This document shows, piece after piece, positions 7,833-18,262 of a stretch of 64,000 nucleotides of DNA (position 1 is its first letter; the number at the start of each line of letters is the position of its first letter). Where the stretch lies: assembly GCF_026626335.1 (NCBI RefSeq), contig NZ_JAPNTZ010000004.1:124001-188000 (forward strand), given 5' to 3'. A model generated the notes under the pieces. The model had not been told where the DNA came from, did no database searches, and saw only the letters and a list, made by a program, of their open reading frames with translations. Both the position numbers and the translations under genes were made by a program. This stretch comes from Paractinoplanes pyxinae (GTDB lineage Bacteria > Actinomycetota > Actinomycetes > Mycobacteriales > Micromonosporaceae).

Positions 7833-10175
7833 ATGCCGCGGGCCGACGACACTCCACCGCGCCGGGGCGCTCAGCCCCGGCGCGGCACGTCTCGTGACCT
7901 GCCCGCCGAGGGCGACGCGAGCACGGGCCAGGCGAGCCGCGGTTTCGGCGGCATCGGCGACGCGCGGGCCTACACCCCGCGCGGGCGCACCGTGGCCGAA
8001 CGCGACCAGCGCACCCGCTCGCCGCGGGCCGGGCGCACCTCCGACCCGTTCCGCCCGGCGCTGCAGGTGCTCGACGGCGGTCAGCCGCCCCGGCGCGGCC
8101 GCTCCACGGTGGAGCGCGAGGCGCCGCCCGTACCGGAGAAGGACAAGAAGCCACCGCGCAGCCGCCGGCCCGAGCCGGACTTCGACGACGAGGTGGACGA
8201 CGAGCTCGACCGCCGGCGGGGCCGCGCGACCACCCGGACCACCGCCCGCGGCGGCTCGGCCGCACGCACGGTGGCCGACAAGGGTCGCGGCCGGACGACC
8301 GCCACCAAGGCGGCCCGGCCCGGGCGTGTCACGGCCTCACCACGTACGCAGGGGAAACCCGGACCACGACGGACCGTGAGCGGACCGCGGGTCGACCGCG
8401 CCGTCCGTGCGGTCACGCAGGAACCGCCCAAGCTGGCCAACAGCACCCGCCGTCTGCGGATCGGGGCCGTGGTCGCGCTCTCGATGTTCGTCATGATCGG
8501 CATCCGCCTGGTGATTCTGCAGGTGGGGGCATCCGATCAGGACGCCGCGCGGCTGCTCGAACTGCGCGAGAGCCGGCTGGCCGAGGTGCGTCTGCCCGCG
8601 GACCGGGGCAGCATCCTCGACCGCGACGGCACCGTGCTCGCCCACAGCGTCGAGGCGCGCTTCGTCGGCGCCGACCCGGAACTGGTCAAGGACCCGGCCG
8701 CCACGGCGGCCATCCTGTCGCCGATCATCGGCGTCGCCCAGTCCAAGCTGATCCCGCTGATGACGCCGCACAACCGGCCCGGCGGCGGCGAGTCCCGGTT
8801 CGAATACCTGGCCCAGGGTGTCGACATCTCGAAGGGCGACCGGATCGCCGCCATGAAGCTCGACGGCATCGTGGTCAAGGAGGACGAGCGGCGCGACGTG
8901 CCGAACGCCGACCTGGCCGCGAACCTGATCGGCTTCACCGGCGCCGACAACTCGGGCCTGGAAGGGCTCGAGGCGCGCTACGACTCGCTGCTGCGCGGCA
9001 CCGACGGCCAGCGCAAGTTCGAGATCGGCAAGGGCGACCTGAACAAGCCGATCCCGGGCGGGTTCGAGAAGCACACCGACCCCCAGCCCGGCACCTCGCT
9101 GCAGCTCACCATCGACGGCGACCTGCAGTACGAGGTGCAGCGCATCCTGGCCGAGCAGATGAAGCAGGTGAAGGCCTACATCGGCGGGGCCGTCGTGCTC
9201 GACGTGAAGACCGGCGAGGTGCTGGCCCAGGCCAGCTACCCGGCCTACAACGCGGCCAAGCCGGACGACTACGAGCCGACCGAGCGCGAGGACGTGCCGA
9301 GCAGCATCGTGGCCGACCCGGGCTCGATCCACAAAGCCTTCATCTTCGGCGCGGCCCTGCAGGAAGGCGTGATCAACGCGGACTCGGTGCTGACCATCGG
9401 GCCCGCCATCGAGCGCGGAGGTTATCGCTTCCAGGACGGCCACCCGCAGGACAAGGGCACGAAGATGACGATGCCCGGCCTGCTGGCCTACTCGTCCAAC
9501 GTGGGCACGATCCTGATCGCCGACCGGCTCGGCAAGGACAAGGTCATCGAGTACCAGCAGAAGTTCGGGCTGGGCAAGGCCACCGGCGAGGGCATGCCGG
9601 GCGAGGCGGACGGCCGGATCCTCGGGCCGGACGAGTGGAGCGGCTCGGCGTCGGGCTCGGTGCCGATCGGCATGAGCGTGGACGCCACGCTGATCCAGAT
9701 GGCGGCCGGCTACGCGGCCATCGCCAACGACGGCGAGTACGTCCAGCCGCACATGATCAAGGCGATGATCTCGGGTCAGGGCGGCAAGGTGACCAACGCG
9801 GCCGCGCCGGAGCGGCACCGGGTGCTCGACCCGGGCCCGGCCTCCCAGGTGCGCACGTGGATGGAGGCAGTGGTCGACAACAAGGGGGCCACCGGCCGGC
9901 AGGCGGCGGTTCCCGGGTACCGGGTGGCGGGCAAGACCGGCACCGGCAAGCGGCTCATCGACGGGCAGTACACGAGCGCCAACTACGGCTCGTTCATCGG
10001 CATGGCCCCGGCCGAGAACCCGCGGTACGTGATCGCGGTGTCGGCCGATGTGCCCAAGGGCACCGGCGGCGACGTGGCGGCGCCGGCGTTCGCCAAGATG
10101 ATGGCGTTCACGCTGCTGCACAACCGGGTGCCGCCGTCGAGCTCCAAGGCGCCGACGTTCAAGATCCACCCGTGA
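7833..10175 (+). CDS. ftsI: Septal peptidoglycan transpeptidase FtsI (PBP3)
   Basis: This 780-residue class B penicillin-binding protein cross-links septal peptidoglycan. A ~208-residue Arg/Pro-rich cytoplasmic tail precedes one membrane helix (AVVALSMFVMIGIRLVILQV), then a dimerisation domain (LPADRGSILDRDG) and the transpeptidase domain. Active-site motifs are SxxK at Ser498-Lys501 (GSIHK), SxN at Ser554-Asn556 and KTG at 701-703. It starts 5 nt after ftsL. The long tail mirrors the one in FtsL and is unusual for FtsI. The GSIHK form of the first motif differs from the common GSTFK but keeps both catalytic residues. Confidence 0.96.
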   Translation: MPRADDTPPRRGAQPRRGTSRDLPAEGDASTGQASRGFGGIGDARAYTPRGRTVAERDQRTRSPRAGRTSDPFRPALQVLDGGQPPRRGRSTVEREAPPVPEKDKKPPRSRRPEPDFDDEVDDELDRRRGRATTRTTARGGSAARTVADKGRGRTTATKAARPGRVTASPRTQGKPGPRRTVSGPRVDRAVRAVTQEPPKLANSTRRLRIGAVVALSMFVMIGIRLVILQVGASDQDAARLLELRESRLAEVRLPADRGSILDRDGTVLAHSVEARFVGADPELVKDPAATAAILSPIIGVAQSKLIPLMTPHNRPGGGESRFEYLAQGVDISKGDRIAAMKLDGIVVKEDERRDVPNADLAANLIGFTGADNSGLEGLEARYDSLLRGTDGQRKFEIGKGDLNKPIPGGFEKHTDPQPGTSLQLTIDGDLQYEVQRILAEQMKQVKAYIGGAVVLDVKTGEVLAQASYPAYNAAKPDDYEPTEREDVPSSIVADPGSIHKAFIFGAALQEGVINADSVLTIGPAIERGGYRFQDGHPQDKGTKMTMPGLLAYSSNVGTILIADRLGKDKVIEYQQKFGLGKATGEGMPGEADGRILGPDEWSGSASGSVPIGMSVDATLIQMAAGYAAIANDGEYVQPHMIKAMISGQGGKVTNAAAPERHRVLDPGPASQVRTWMEAVVDNKGATGRQAAVPGYRVAGKTGTGKRLIDGQYTSANYGSFIGMAPAENPRYVIAVSADVPKGTGGDVAAPAFAKMMAFTLLHNRVPPSSSKAPTFKIHP

Positions 10176-10233
10176 CCCGGTCAACCACCCCAGGGCTTCG
10201 CATGGCGTTTTCCGTACGAACCCGGGCACGGGG

Positions 10234-10239
10234 TAGGGT
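10234..10239 (+). promoter_or_regulatory. Possible internal leaderless promoter for murE
   Basis: TAGGGT lies 8 nt upstream of the murE GTG in the 72-bp ftsI-murE gap, the longest gap between ftsL and mraY. No good -35 hexamer is visible at 16-18 bp, so this is tentative. Confidence 0.4.
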
Positions 10240-10247
10240 CTGACGCC

Positions 10248-11762
10248 GTGCCCGGCATTCCCCGTCCCGATTCCGTCGCTCCGTACCGGCTGGCCCGGCT
10301 GGCCGCGCTGTTGCCGGCCACCCTGACCGGCGTCGATGCCGAGGTCACGGGCGTGACGCACGACAGCCGCGCGGTGCGCCCGGGCGATCTCTACGCGGCG
10401 CTCCCGGGCGCCCACCGGCACGGCGCCGAGTTCATCAGCGACGTGGCCGCGGCCGGCGCGGCGGCGGTGCTGACCGACGCCGCCGGTCACCCGGCCGCGG
10501 TCGCCGCGGGCCTGCCGGTGCTGGTGGCCGACGACCCGCGGGCGGTGCTGGGCACGGCCGCGGCGGCGATCTACGGCGACCCGTCGGGGCGGCTCACGAT
10601 GATCGGGATCACCGGCACGGCCGGCAAGACCTCCACGGCGTACCTGGTGGAATCGGGTCTGCGGGCGGCCGGCGTGGTCACCGGGCTGATCGGCACGGTC
10701 GAGACGCGCATCGGCGACCTGGTCGTCGACAGCGTGCGCACCACCCCCGAGGCCACCGACGTGCACGCCGTCCTCGCCGCCGGCCTGGAACGCGGGGTCG
10801 GCGCGGTGGTGATGGAGGTGTCCAGCCACGCCCTGGCCATCGGCCGGGTCAACGGCATCGGCTTCACGGTCGGCGGCTACACCAACTTCGGCCTCGACCA
10901 CCTCGACTTCCACGCCGACGCCGACGACTACTTCGCGGCCAAGGCCAAGCTGTTCGACGGGCGCTGCCGGTTCGAGGTGCTCAACTTCGACGACCAGGCG
11001 CTGCGGCCGCTGTTCAAGCCGGGCACGATCAGCTACTCGGCGGCCGGCGACCCCGCCGCGACGTGGTGGGCCACCGACGTCCGCCCGTCCGAGTTCGGCC
11101 AGCGGTTCGTCGCGCACGGCCCCGGCGTCGAGGTCGAGGCTGGCGTCGCGCTGCCCGGCCGGCACAACGTGGCCAACGCCCTGCTCGCCCTGGCCGCCCT
11201 GGTCGCGGCCGGGATCGACGCGCGGGTGGCGGCCGACGGCATCGCCGATTGCGCGGGAGTGCCCGGGCGGCTCGAGCGGGTGAGCGCGCCCGGCGAGGTG
11301 CTGGGCGTCGTCGACTACGCGCACAAGACCGACGCCATCGTGGCCGCCCTGGCCGCCCTGCGCGAGCTCGCCACCAGCCGCGGCGGGCGGCTGATCAGCC
11401 TGCTCGGCGCGGGCGGCGACCGCGACAAGGACAAGCGCCCGCTGATGGGCGCGGCCGCCGCCCGCGGCGCCGATCTGGTCATCGTCACCGACGACAACCC
11501 GCGCACGGAGGATCCGGGCGAGATCCGGGCGGCGGTGCGGGCCGGGGCCGAGCAGTCCGGGGCCGCTGCGAAGATCATCGAAGTCCCGGGCCGGCGCGCC
11601 GCGATCGACGAGGCGGTCCGGCTGGCCGCCGCCGGCGACGTGATCGCGCTGCTGGGCAAGGGGCACGAGCGGGGCCAGGAGGTGAACGGGCAGATGCTGC
11701 CGTTCGACGACCGGATCGAGCTCGCCGCGGCGCTGACCGCCGCGGCCGGGGGAAACTCGTGA
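10248..11762 (+). CDS. murE: UDP-MurNAc-tripeptide synthetase MurE (meso-DAP adding)
   Basis: This 504-residue cytoplasmic Mur ligase adds the third stem residue. The P-loop GITGTAGKTSTAYLV, the central EVSSHAL block and the C-terminal DNPR motif (VTDDNPRTEDP) are clear. DNPR marks enzymes that add meso-diaminopimelate rather than lysine, as expected for this group, where 3-hydroxy-DAP may also occur. GTG 10248 is the chosen start, with a TAGGGT box 8 nt upstream. It overlaps murF by GTGA. Confidence 0.96.
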   Translation: MPGIPRPDSVAPYRLARLAALLPATLTGVDAEVTGVTHDSRAVRPGDLYAALPGAHRHGAEFISDVAAAGAAAVLTDAAGHPAAVAAGLPVLVADDPRAVLGTAAAAIYGDPSGRLTMIGITGTAGKTSTAYLVESGLRAAGVVTGLIGTVETRIGDLVVDSVRTTPEATDVHAVLAAGLERGVGAVVMEVSSHALAIGRVNGIGFTVGGYTNFGLDHLDFHADADDYFAAKAKLFDGRCRFEVLNFDDQALRPLFKPGTISYSAAGDPAATWWATDVRPSEFGQRFVAHGPGVEVEAGVALPGRHNVANALLALAALVAAGIDARVAADGIADCAGVPGRLERVSAPGEVLGVVDYAHKTDAIVAALAALRELATSRGGRLISLLGAGGDRDKDKRPLMGAAAARGADLVIVTDDNPRTEDPGEIRAAVRAGAEQSGAAAKIIEVPGRRAAIDEAVRLAAAGDVIALLGKGHERGQEVNGQMLPFDDRIELAAALTAAAGGNS

Positions 11763-13140
11763 TCCGTCTGACGCTGGGGGAGATCGCGCAGATCACCGGC
11801 GGCCGCGTGGTGAACGCGGAACCGGATCTCGCGGTCACCGGGGGAGTCGAGTACGACTCCCGCAAGATCGGCCCGGGCGGCCTGTTCGTCGCGTTCGAGG
11901 GCGAGAAGGTCGACGGGCACGAGTACGCCGGCCGGGCCGTCGCCGCGGGCGCCGCGGCCGTGCTGAGCACGCGTGACACCGGGCAGCCGGGCGTCGTCGT
12001 CGAGGAGCCGCTGGCCGCGCTGGCCGCGCTGGCCCAGGCGGTGGTCGGGCGGCTCGGCGAGCTGACCGTGGTCGGGCTGACCGGATCCAACGGCAAGACG
12101 ACGACCAAGGACTACATCGGCCAGCTGCTCGCGCGGCTCGGGCCGACCGTGGCGCCGCCGGGGTCGCTCAACAACGAGCTGGGCTTCCCGTACACGGTGC
12201 TGCAGGCCACCGAGGAGACGCGCTTCCTGGTGCTCGAGATGGGCGCGCGGGGGATCGGGCACATCCGGTACCTGACCGACATCGCGCGGCCGTCGATCGG
12301 GGCGGTGCTCAACATCGGGGCCGCGCACCTCGGTGAGTTCGGATCCGTCGAGGGCACCGCTCGGGCCAAGGGTGAGCTGGTGGAGGCGCTTCCTTCGACC
12401 GGCGTGGCGGTGCTCAACGCCGATGATCCGCTGGTCGCCGGTATGGCTCCCCGAACCTCCGCCCGGGTGCTGCTTGTCGGCGAATCGGAAAAGTCGGATT
12501 TGCGGGCTTCGGACGTCGTCGTCGATGGTGCTGGCCGTGCGTCCTACTCACTGCACTTTTCGGACAAATCGGCCGAGGTGATGCTCTCGGTCGCCGGGCG
12601 CCACCAGGTGGCCAACACCCTGGCCGCGGCCGGCGTGGCGTTGTCGGCGGGCCTCCCGTTCGACGACGTGGCGGCGGCATTGGGCGAGGTGGGCATCGCC
12701 TCGGTGCGGCGGATGGACGTCTTCACCCGGCCCGACGGCGCCGTGGTCATCGACGACTCGTACAACGCGAACCCGTCCTCGACGGCGGCCGCCCTGCGCG
12801 CGCTCGCCTCGATGGCCGGCGGGCGCCGCACCACCGCCGTGCTGGGTTACATGGCCGAGCTGGGCGAGCACGAGCGCTCCGGGCACGAGGAGGTCGGCCG
12901 CCTGGCCGCCGAGCTCGGGGTGGACCGGCTGATCGCCGTCAGCGCCGAAGCCGCCCCGGTGGCCGACGGCGCGCACTCCGTCGAGGGCTGGAAGGGCGAA
13001 GCCGTCGTCGTGCCCGACCAGGCCTCGGCCATCGAGATCCTGGCGGGTGGCCTGGACGGCGGCGACGTCGTGCTGGTCAAGGGTTCCCGGTACCGCACGT
13101 GGGACGTGGTGGACTCACTGCGTCCCGAGGAGGTTCGCCC

Positions 13141-13144
<4 letters not shown>
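11759..13144 (+). CDS. murF: UDP-MurNAc-tripeptide--D-Ala-D-Ala ligase MurF
   Basis: This 461-residue Mur ligase adds D-Ala-D-Ala to the precursor in the cytoplasm. It has the N-terminal MurF domain (ITGGRVVN...[15 protein letters not shown]), the P-loop [13 protein letters not shown], the NNELGFPYT block and the C-terminal DSYNANPSS motif. GTG 11759 overlaps the murE stop (GTGA) and begins [15 protein letters not shown], the family start. The upstream extension of the frame lies inside murE and is rejected. It overlaps mraY by GTGA. Confidence 0.96.
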
Positions 13145-14244
<1,100 letters not shown>

Positions 14245-14255
14245 ATCTCTCTTGA

Positions 14256-14292
14256 CGACACGCCAGGCTTCTTGACGGGGCTTGGCGTGTCG
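14256..14292. repeat. Perfect inverted repeat at the site where murD would be expected
   Basis: Arms CGACACGCCA (14256-14265) and TGGCGTGTCG (14283-14292) are perfectly complementary around a 17-nt spacer. It lies between the mraY stop and the ftsW start. There is no T-tract on the + strand. It could be a processing or pausing hairpin, a regulator site, or a scar of gene loss. Confidence 0.7.
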
Positions 14293-14311
14293 CCGGGACG
14301 AAGATGAGGGC

Positions 14312-15691
14312 ATGGCGGATCGGACTGAGCAGGCACCCCGCCCGTCACTGAGCCGGCAGCTGCTGCCCGCGGTGCACGGGCTCCTGGCACGGCCGCTCTC
14401 CTCTTACTATCTGCTGCTCGCGAGCTCCGGCCTGCTGCTGCTCATCGGCCTGACCATGGTCTTCTCGGCCACCAGCGTGAAGGCGTACGCCGAGAACGGC
14501 AACGCCTTCAGCGCGATCGCCAACCAGGCCGTGTTCGCGCTGCTCGGCCTGGTCGCGTTCTGGGTCTGCCAGCGGCTGCCCGCGGGCACGCTGCGCGACC
14601 TGGGCAAGATCGTGCTCGGCGCGGCCATCGTGCTGCTGTGCATCCTCGACCTGCTGGGTGCGCTCAAGTCGGTCGGCCTGCTCGACAAGCCGCGCATCGG
14701 CCCGGTCCACGCCGAGCTGCTCTGGCTCTACTTCGGCCCGATCGGCCTCCAGCCGGCCGAGTTCGCCAAGCTGGGCATGGTGCTGTGGGGGGCCGCCGTC
14801 ATCGCCCGCAAGGGTCCCGCGCTGGGGCACTGGCGCGAGCTGTCGCGCCCGCTGTTCCCCGTCGTCGGCCTGCTGTTCGTGCTGGTCGGCTACAACGACC
14901 TGGGCAGCATGCTGGTGCTGCTGGCGCTCATCATCGGCCTGCTGTGGGCGGCCGGCGTACGGCTGCGGGTCTTCGCCGCCCTCGGCGTGCTCGGCCTGGC
15001 CGGCATCAGCCTGCTGATCGCGGCCGCGTCCGGCGGCGCCGGCTCGGGCCAGGCCGGCGAGGAGAACTACCGGCTGGCCCGGCTCACCAACTTCCTGCAG
15101 CCGATCGAGTCGTGCGACCTCGACGGCCCCTGCTACCAGCTGATCCAGGCCCGCTCGGCGATCTTCGAGGGCGGCTGGTTCGGGGTCGGGCTGGGCAAGG
15201 GCGCGCTCAAGTGGAACTGGCTGCCCCAGGCCGACAACGACTTCATCTACGCCGTGGTGGCCGAGGAGCTGGGCGTGGTCGGCTGCGCGGTCGTCCTGGC
15301 CCTGTTCTCGGTGCTGGCCTACACCGGTTTCCGGATCGCCCGCCGCTCCCAGGACCCGTTCCGCCGGCTGGCCGCGGCCGCCATCACCACCTGGCTGGTG
15401 GCCCAGGCCGTGATCAACATCGGCGGCGTGACCGGCATGCTGCCCATCACGGGCCTCCCGCTGCCCTTCATCTCCGCAGGTGGCAGTGCCCTCGTCGTCA
15501 CCATGGCGGCGGTCGGCATGCTGGCCTCGTTCGCCCGCGCCGAGCCGCAGGCGTCACTGGCGCTGAACGCGCGTCCGCCCGCTCGATGGGTACGGCTAGT
15601 CTGGGCCCCGCTGCCGCCGCTTCCCCCGTCGCGGCGGCCGGCGAAGCCGACTCAGGCAAAGGCTGGTGCGGGGGCGGATGGGAGACGGTGA
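14312..15691 (+). CDS. ftsW: Septal peptidoglycan glycosyltransferase FtsW (SEDS family)
   Basis: This 459-residue SEDS protein polymerises lipid II with FtsI. About ten membrane helices are present, with the SEDS blocks LQPAEFAKLGMVLWG, ARSAIFEGGWFGVGLGKG and TGLPLPFISAGGSALV. ATG 14312 (MADRTEQAPRPSLSRQLL) is chosen. A TTG 30 bases upstream lies inside the inverted repeat. The ribosome site is weak (GGGACG about 15 nt upstream). The C-terminal tail is Pro/Ala/Arg-rich. It overlaps murG by one base (TGATG). Confidence 0.95.
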   Translation: MADRTEQAPRPSLSRQLLPAVHGLLARPLSSYYLLLASSGLLLLIGLTMVFSATSVKAYAENGNAFSAIANQAVFALLGLVAFWVCQRLPAGTLRDLGKIVLGAAIVLLCILDLLGALKSVGLLDKPRIGPVHAELLWLYFGPIGLQPAEFAKLGMVLWGAAVIARKGPALGHWRELSRPLFPVVGLLFVLVGYNDLGSMLVLLALIIGLLWAAGVRLRVFAALGVLGLAGISLLIAAASGGAGSGQAGEENYRLARLTNFLQPIESCDLDGPCYQLIQARSAIFEGGWFGVGLGKGALKWNWLPQADNDFIYAVVAEELGVVGCAVVLALFSVLAYTGFRIARRSQDPFRRLAAAAITTWLVAQAVINIGGVTGMLPITGLPLPFISAGGSALVVTMAAVGMLASFARAEPQASLALNARPPARWVRLVWAPLPPLPPSRRPAKPTQAKAGAGADGRR

Positions 15692-16803
15692 TGGGGCTGC
15701 TGCGGTCGGTCGTGCTCGCCGGGGGAGGCACCGGCGGTCACATCTATCCGCTGCTCGCCTTCGCCGACGCGGTGAGCAGGCACTACCCCGAGGTGCGGAT
15801 CACCACGCTGGGCAGCCCGAAGGGCATGGAGAACGAACTGATCCCGCCGGCCGGCTACGACCTGCGCGTGATCCCGGCCTTCCAGCTGCCGCGCTCGGTC
15901 AACATGAACCTGCTGCGCACGCCGGACCGGATGTGGAAGTCGGCCCACGCGGCCGGCAAGATCCTCGACGAGGTGCAGGCCGACGTCGTGGTCGGCTTCG
16001 GCGGCTACGTGTCGGTGCCGGCCTACCTGGCGGCCTGGCGGCGTGAGACGCCGATCGTCATCCACGAGGTCAACGTGCCGCCGGGCGTGGCCAACCGGAT
16101 GGGCATGAGGTTCACCAAGAACGTGGCCGTCGGCTTCCCGACGCAGCCCCAGCAGGCCGAATCGCTCAAGGACGCCCGGGTCGTCGGCGTCCCGCTGCGC
16201 ACCGCCCTGACCCACCTCGACCGGGCCGCCCTGCGGCCGCAGGCGCTCTACCAGTTCGGGCTGCGCCCCGACCTGCCGGTGCTGTTCGTCTCGGGCGGCT
16301 CGTCGGGCGCCCGCACGATCAACCTGGCCGTCGCCGCGGCGGCCAAGCGGCTGTCCCACTCCGGCATTCAGGTGCTGCACGTGCAGGGCGGGCGTAACGA
16401 CCCGTTCGACGTGCCGGCCGACCTGCCCGTGCCGTACAAGGTCATCCCGTACCTGTCGGACATGCAGTTGGGTTATGCGGCGGCCGACCTCATGCTCTGC
16501 CGCAGCGGCGCGATCACCGTGGCCGAGACGACCGCGCTGGGCGTTCCGGCCGTCTACGTGCCCTACCCGTTCAGCAACCAGGAGCAGAAGCGCAACGCCC
16601 TGCCGGTGGTCGAGGCGGGCGGCGGTGTGCTGGTCGACAACGCCGAACTCACTCCCGAGTGGATCGAGCAGCACATCATCCCGCTGGCGCGCGACAGGCA
16701 GCGCCTCGCCGCGATGGGCCACGCCGCCGCCCGGTACGGTCGTCGCGACGGTGACGAGGCCCTGCTCGAATTCGTTCTCGAAGCGGTGGCCAAGGCGCGA
16801 TGA
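15691..16803 (+). CDS. murG: UDP-GlcNAc--lipid I GlcNAc transferase MurG
   Basis: This 370-residue GT28 glycosyltransferase converts lipid I to lipid II at the inner face of the membrane. The N-terminal loop LAGGGTGGHIYPLLAFADA, the second G-loop SGGSSGARTIN and the UDP-GlcNAc-binding block CRSGAITVAETTALG are present. ATG 15691 overlaps the ftsW stop by one base after GGGAGACGG. GTG 15688 is an in-frame alternative. Confidence 0.96.
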   Translation: MGLLRSVVLAGGGTGGHIYPLLAFADAVSRHYPEVRITTLGSPKGMENELIPPAGYDLRVIPAFQLPRSVNMNLLRTPDRMWKSAHAAGKILDEVQADVVVGFGGYVSVPAYLAAWRRETPIVIHEVNVPPGVANRMGMRFTKNVAVGFPTQPQQAESLKDARVVGVPLRTALTHLDRAALRPQALYQFGLRPDLPVLFVSGGSSGARTINLAVAAAAKRLSHSGIQVLHVQGGRNDPFDVPADLPVPYKVIPYLSDMQLGYAAADLMLCRSGAITVAETTALGVPAVYVPYPFSNQEQKRNALPVVEAGGGVLVDNAELTPEWIEQHIIPLARDRQRLAAMGHAAARYGRRDGDEALLEFVLEAVAKAR

Positions 16804-16828
16804 GCCTGCTGATCAAGGGAGTGGATCT

Positions 16829-18256
16829 GTGAACACCGCGGAGCTCAGGCCGGCCGGCGAACTGACCGCCGAAGACCTCGGCAACGTGCACCTCATCGGC
16901 ATCGGCGGGGTGGGCATGGCCGGGCTGGCCCGCCTGCTGCTGACCCGGGGCGTCCCGGTCTCGGGCAGCGAGCTGCGCGAGTGGCCGGCGCTGGCCGGGC
17001 TGCGGGCGCTGGGCGGCACGATCCACATGGCCCACGTGGCCGAGAACCTGGACGGCGTCGACACCGTCGTCTACTCCACCGCCATCCCGTACGACCATCT
17101 CGAGCTGGCCGAGGCCCGCCGGCGCGGCCTGCGGGTGCTGCACCGGTCCGAGGCGCTGGCCGCCGCCATGACCAACCGGCAGGCGATCGCCGTGGCCGGC
17201 ACGCACGGCAAGACCACCACCACGTCGATCATGACGGTGATCTTCCAGCACGCCGGGCAGGACCCGTCCTTCGTGATCGGCGGCGAGATCAGCGAGGCCG
17301 GCTCCAACGGCCACCACGGCACCGGCCCGCACTTCGTGGTCGAGGCCGACGAGAGCGACAAGTCGTTCCTGATCTACCGGCCGCACGTCGCGATCATCAC
17401 CAACATCGAGGGCGACCACCTCAACAACTGGGGCGACCTCGAGGGTCTCAAGGCCGGGTTCCTGCAGTTCGCCGAGCTCGCCGCGCCCGACGGCTTCGTG
17501 GTCACCTGCGCCGACGACGAGGGCACGCAAGACCTCATCGCGGCGCTGCGGGCCAAGGGCAAGACCGTTTACACGTACGGCGAGAGCGCGTCAGCCGACC
17601 TCCGGATCAGCGACGTGGTCTCGACGGCGAGTGGTGTCCGCTACTCGGCCGAACTCGACGGCAAGCCGCTGGGCGAGATCCGGCTGTCGCTGCCCGGCCG
17701 CCACATGGGCCTCAACAGTGCGGCCGCGGTGCTGACGGCGCTGCGGCTGGGCCTCCCGCTCGACAAGATCGTCGAGGCGCTGGCGTCGTTCCCGGGGGTG
17801 CGCCGGCGCTTCGAGCGCAAGGGCATCGCGGCCGGCGTTCGGGTGTACGACGAGTACGCGTACCACCCGACCTCGGTCGAGGCGGCGCTGCGCACGCTGC
17901 GCGAGGTGGCCGGGGACGGGCGGCTGCTGGTGGTGTTCCAGCCGTACCGGGTCTATCGCACCCGCGACCTGCAGGCCGAGCTGGCCCGCGGGCTGGGGCT
18001 GGCCGACCAGGTGATCTGCATGGAGGTGTTCGGGCCGGGCGAGGTGCGCGGGCCGGGCGAGGGCGGGGTGGCGCTCACCGCGGCCATCGACCTGCCGGCC
18101 GATCAGAAGGTGTTCGTGCCCGACTGGGAGGACGTGCCGGCCGAGGTCGTGCGGCGCAGCCGGCCCGGCGACGTGGTGGTCACCATGGGCGCGCCGCCGA
18201 TCTCGCTGATGGGCGACGAGCTGCTGGCCGCACTCGACGACGCCGACCGTCGTTAG
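16829..18256 (+). CDS. murC: UDP-N-acetylmuramate--amino acid ligase MurC
   Basis: This 475-residue Mur ligase adds the first stem residue. It has the N-terminal Rossmann motif GIGGVGMAGLARLLL, the P-loop GTHGKTTTT (Lys128) and the DDYAYHPT-type C-terminal block (DEYAYHPTSVEAAL). GTG 16829 follows AAGGGAG at 7 nt. In Micromonosporaceae, peptidoglycan position 1 is reported to be glycine rather than L-alanine. If that holds here MurC would be the glycine-adding enzyme, but this cannot be read from the sequence. Confidence 0.95.
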   Translation: MNTAELRPAGELTAEDLGNVHLIGIGGVGMAGLARLLLTRGVPVSGSELREWPALAGLRALGGTIHMAHVAENLDGVDTVVYSTAIPYDHLELAEARRRGLRVLHRSEALAAAMTNRQAIAVAGTHGKTTTTSIMTVIFQHAGQDPSFVIGGEISEAGSNGHHGTGPHFVVEADESDKSFLIYRPHVAIITNIEGDHLNNWGDLEGLKAGFLQFAELAAPDGFVVTCADDEGTQDLIAALRAKGKTVYTYGESASADLRISDVVSTASGVRYSAELDGKPLGEIRLSLPGRHMGLNSAAAVLTALRLGLPLDKIVEALASFPGVRRRFERKGIAAGVRVYDEYAYHPTSVEAALRTLREVAGDGRLLVVFQPYRVYRTRDLQAELARGLGLADQVICMEVFGPGEVRGPGEGGVALTAAIDLPADQKVFVPDWEDVPAEVVRRSRPGDVVVTMGAPPISLMGDELLAALDDADRR

Positions 18257-18262
18257 GAAGAC

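Noticed and set aside
8337..11666. A 1109-codon minus-strand frame opposite ftsI and murE
   Set aside because: Same shadow effect; the plus-strand proteins have intact active sites and operon overlaps, while the antisense product is Gly/Arg/His-rich without recognisable domains.
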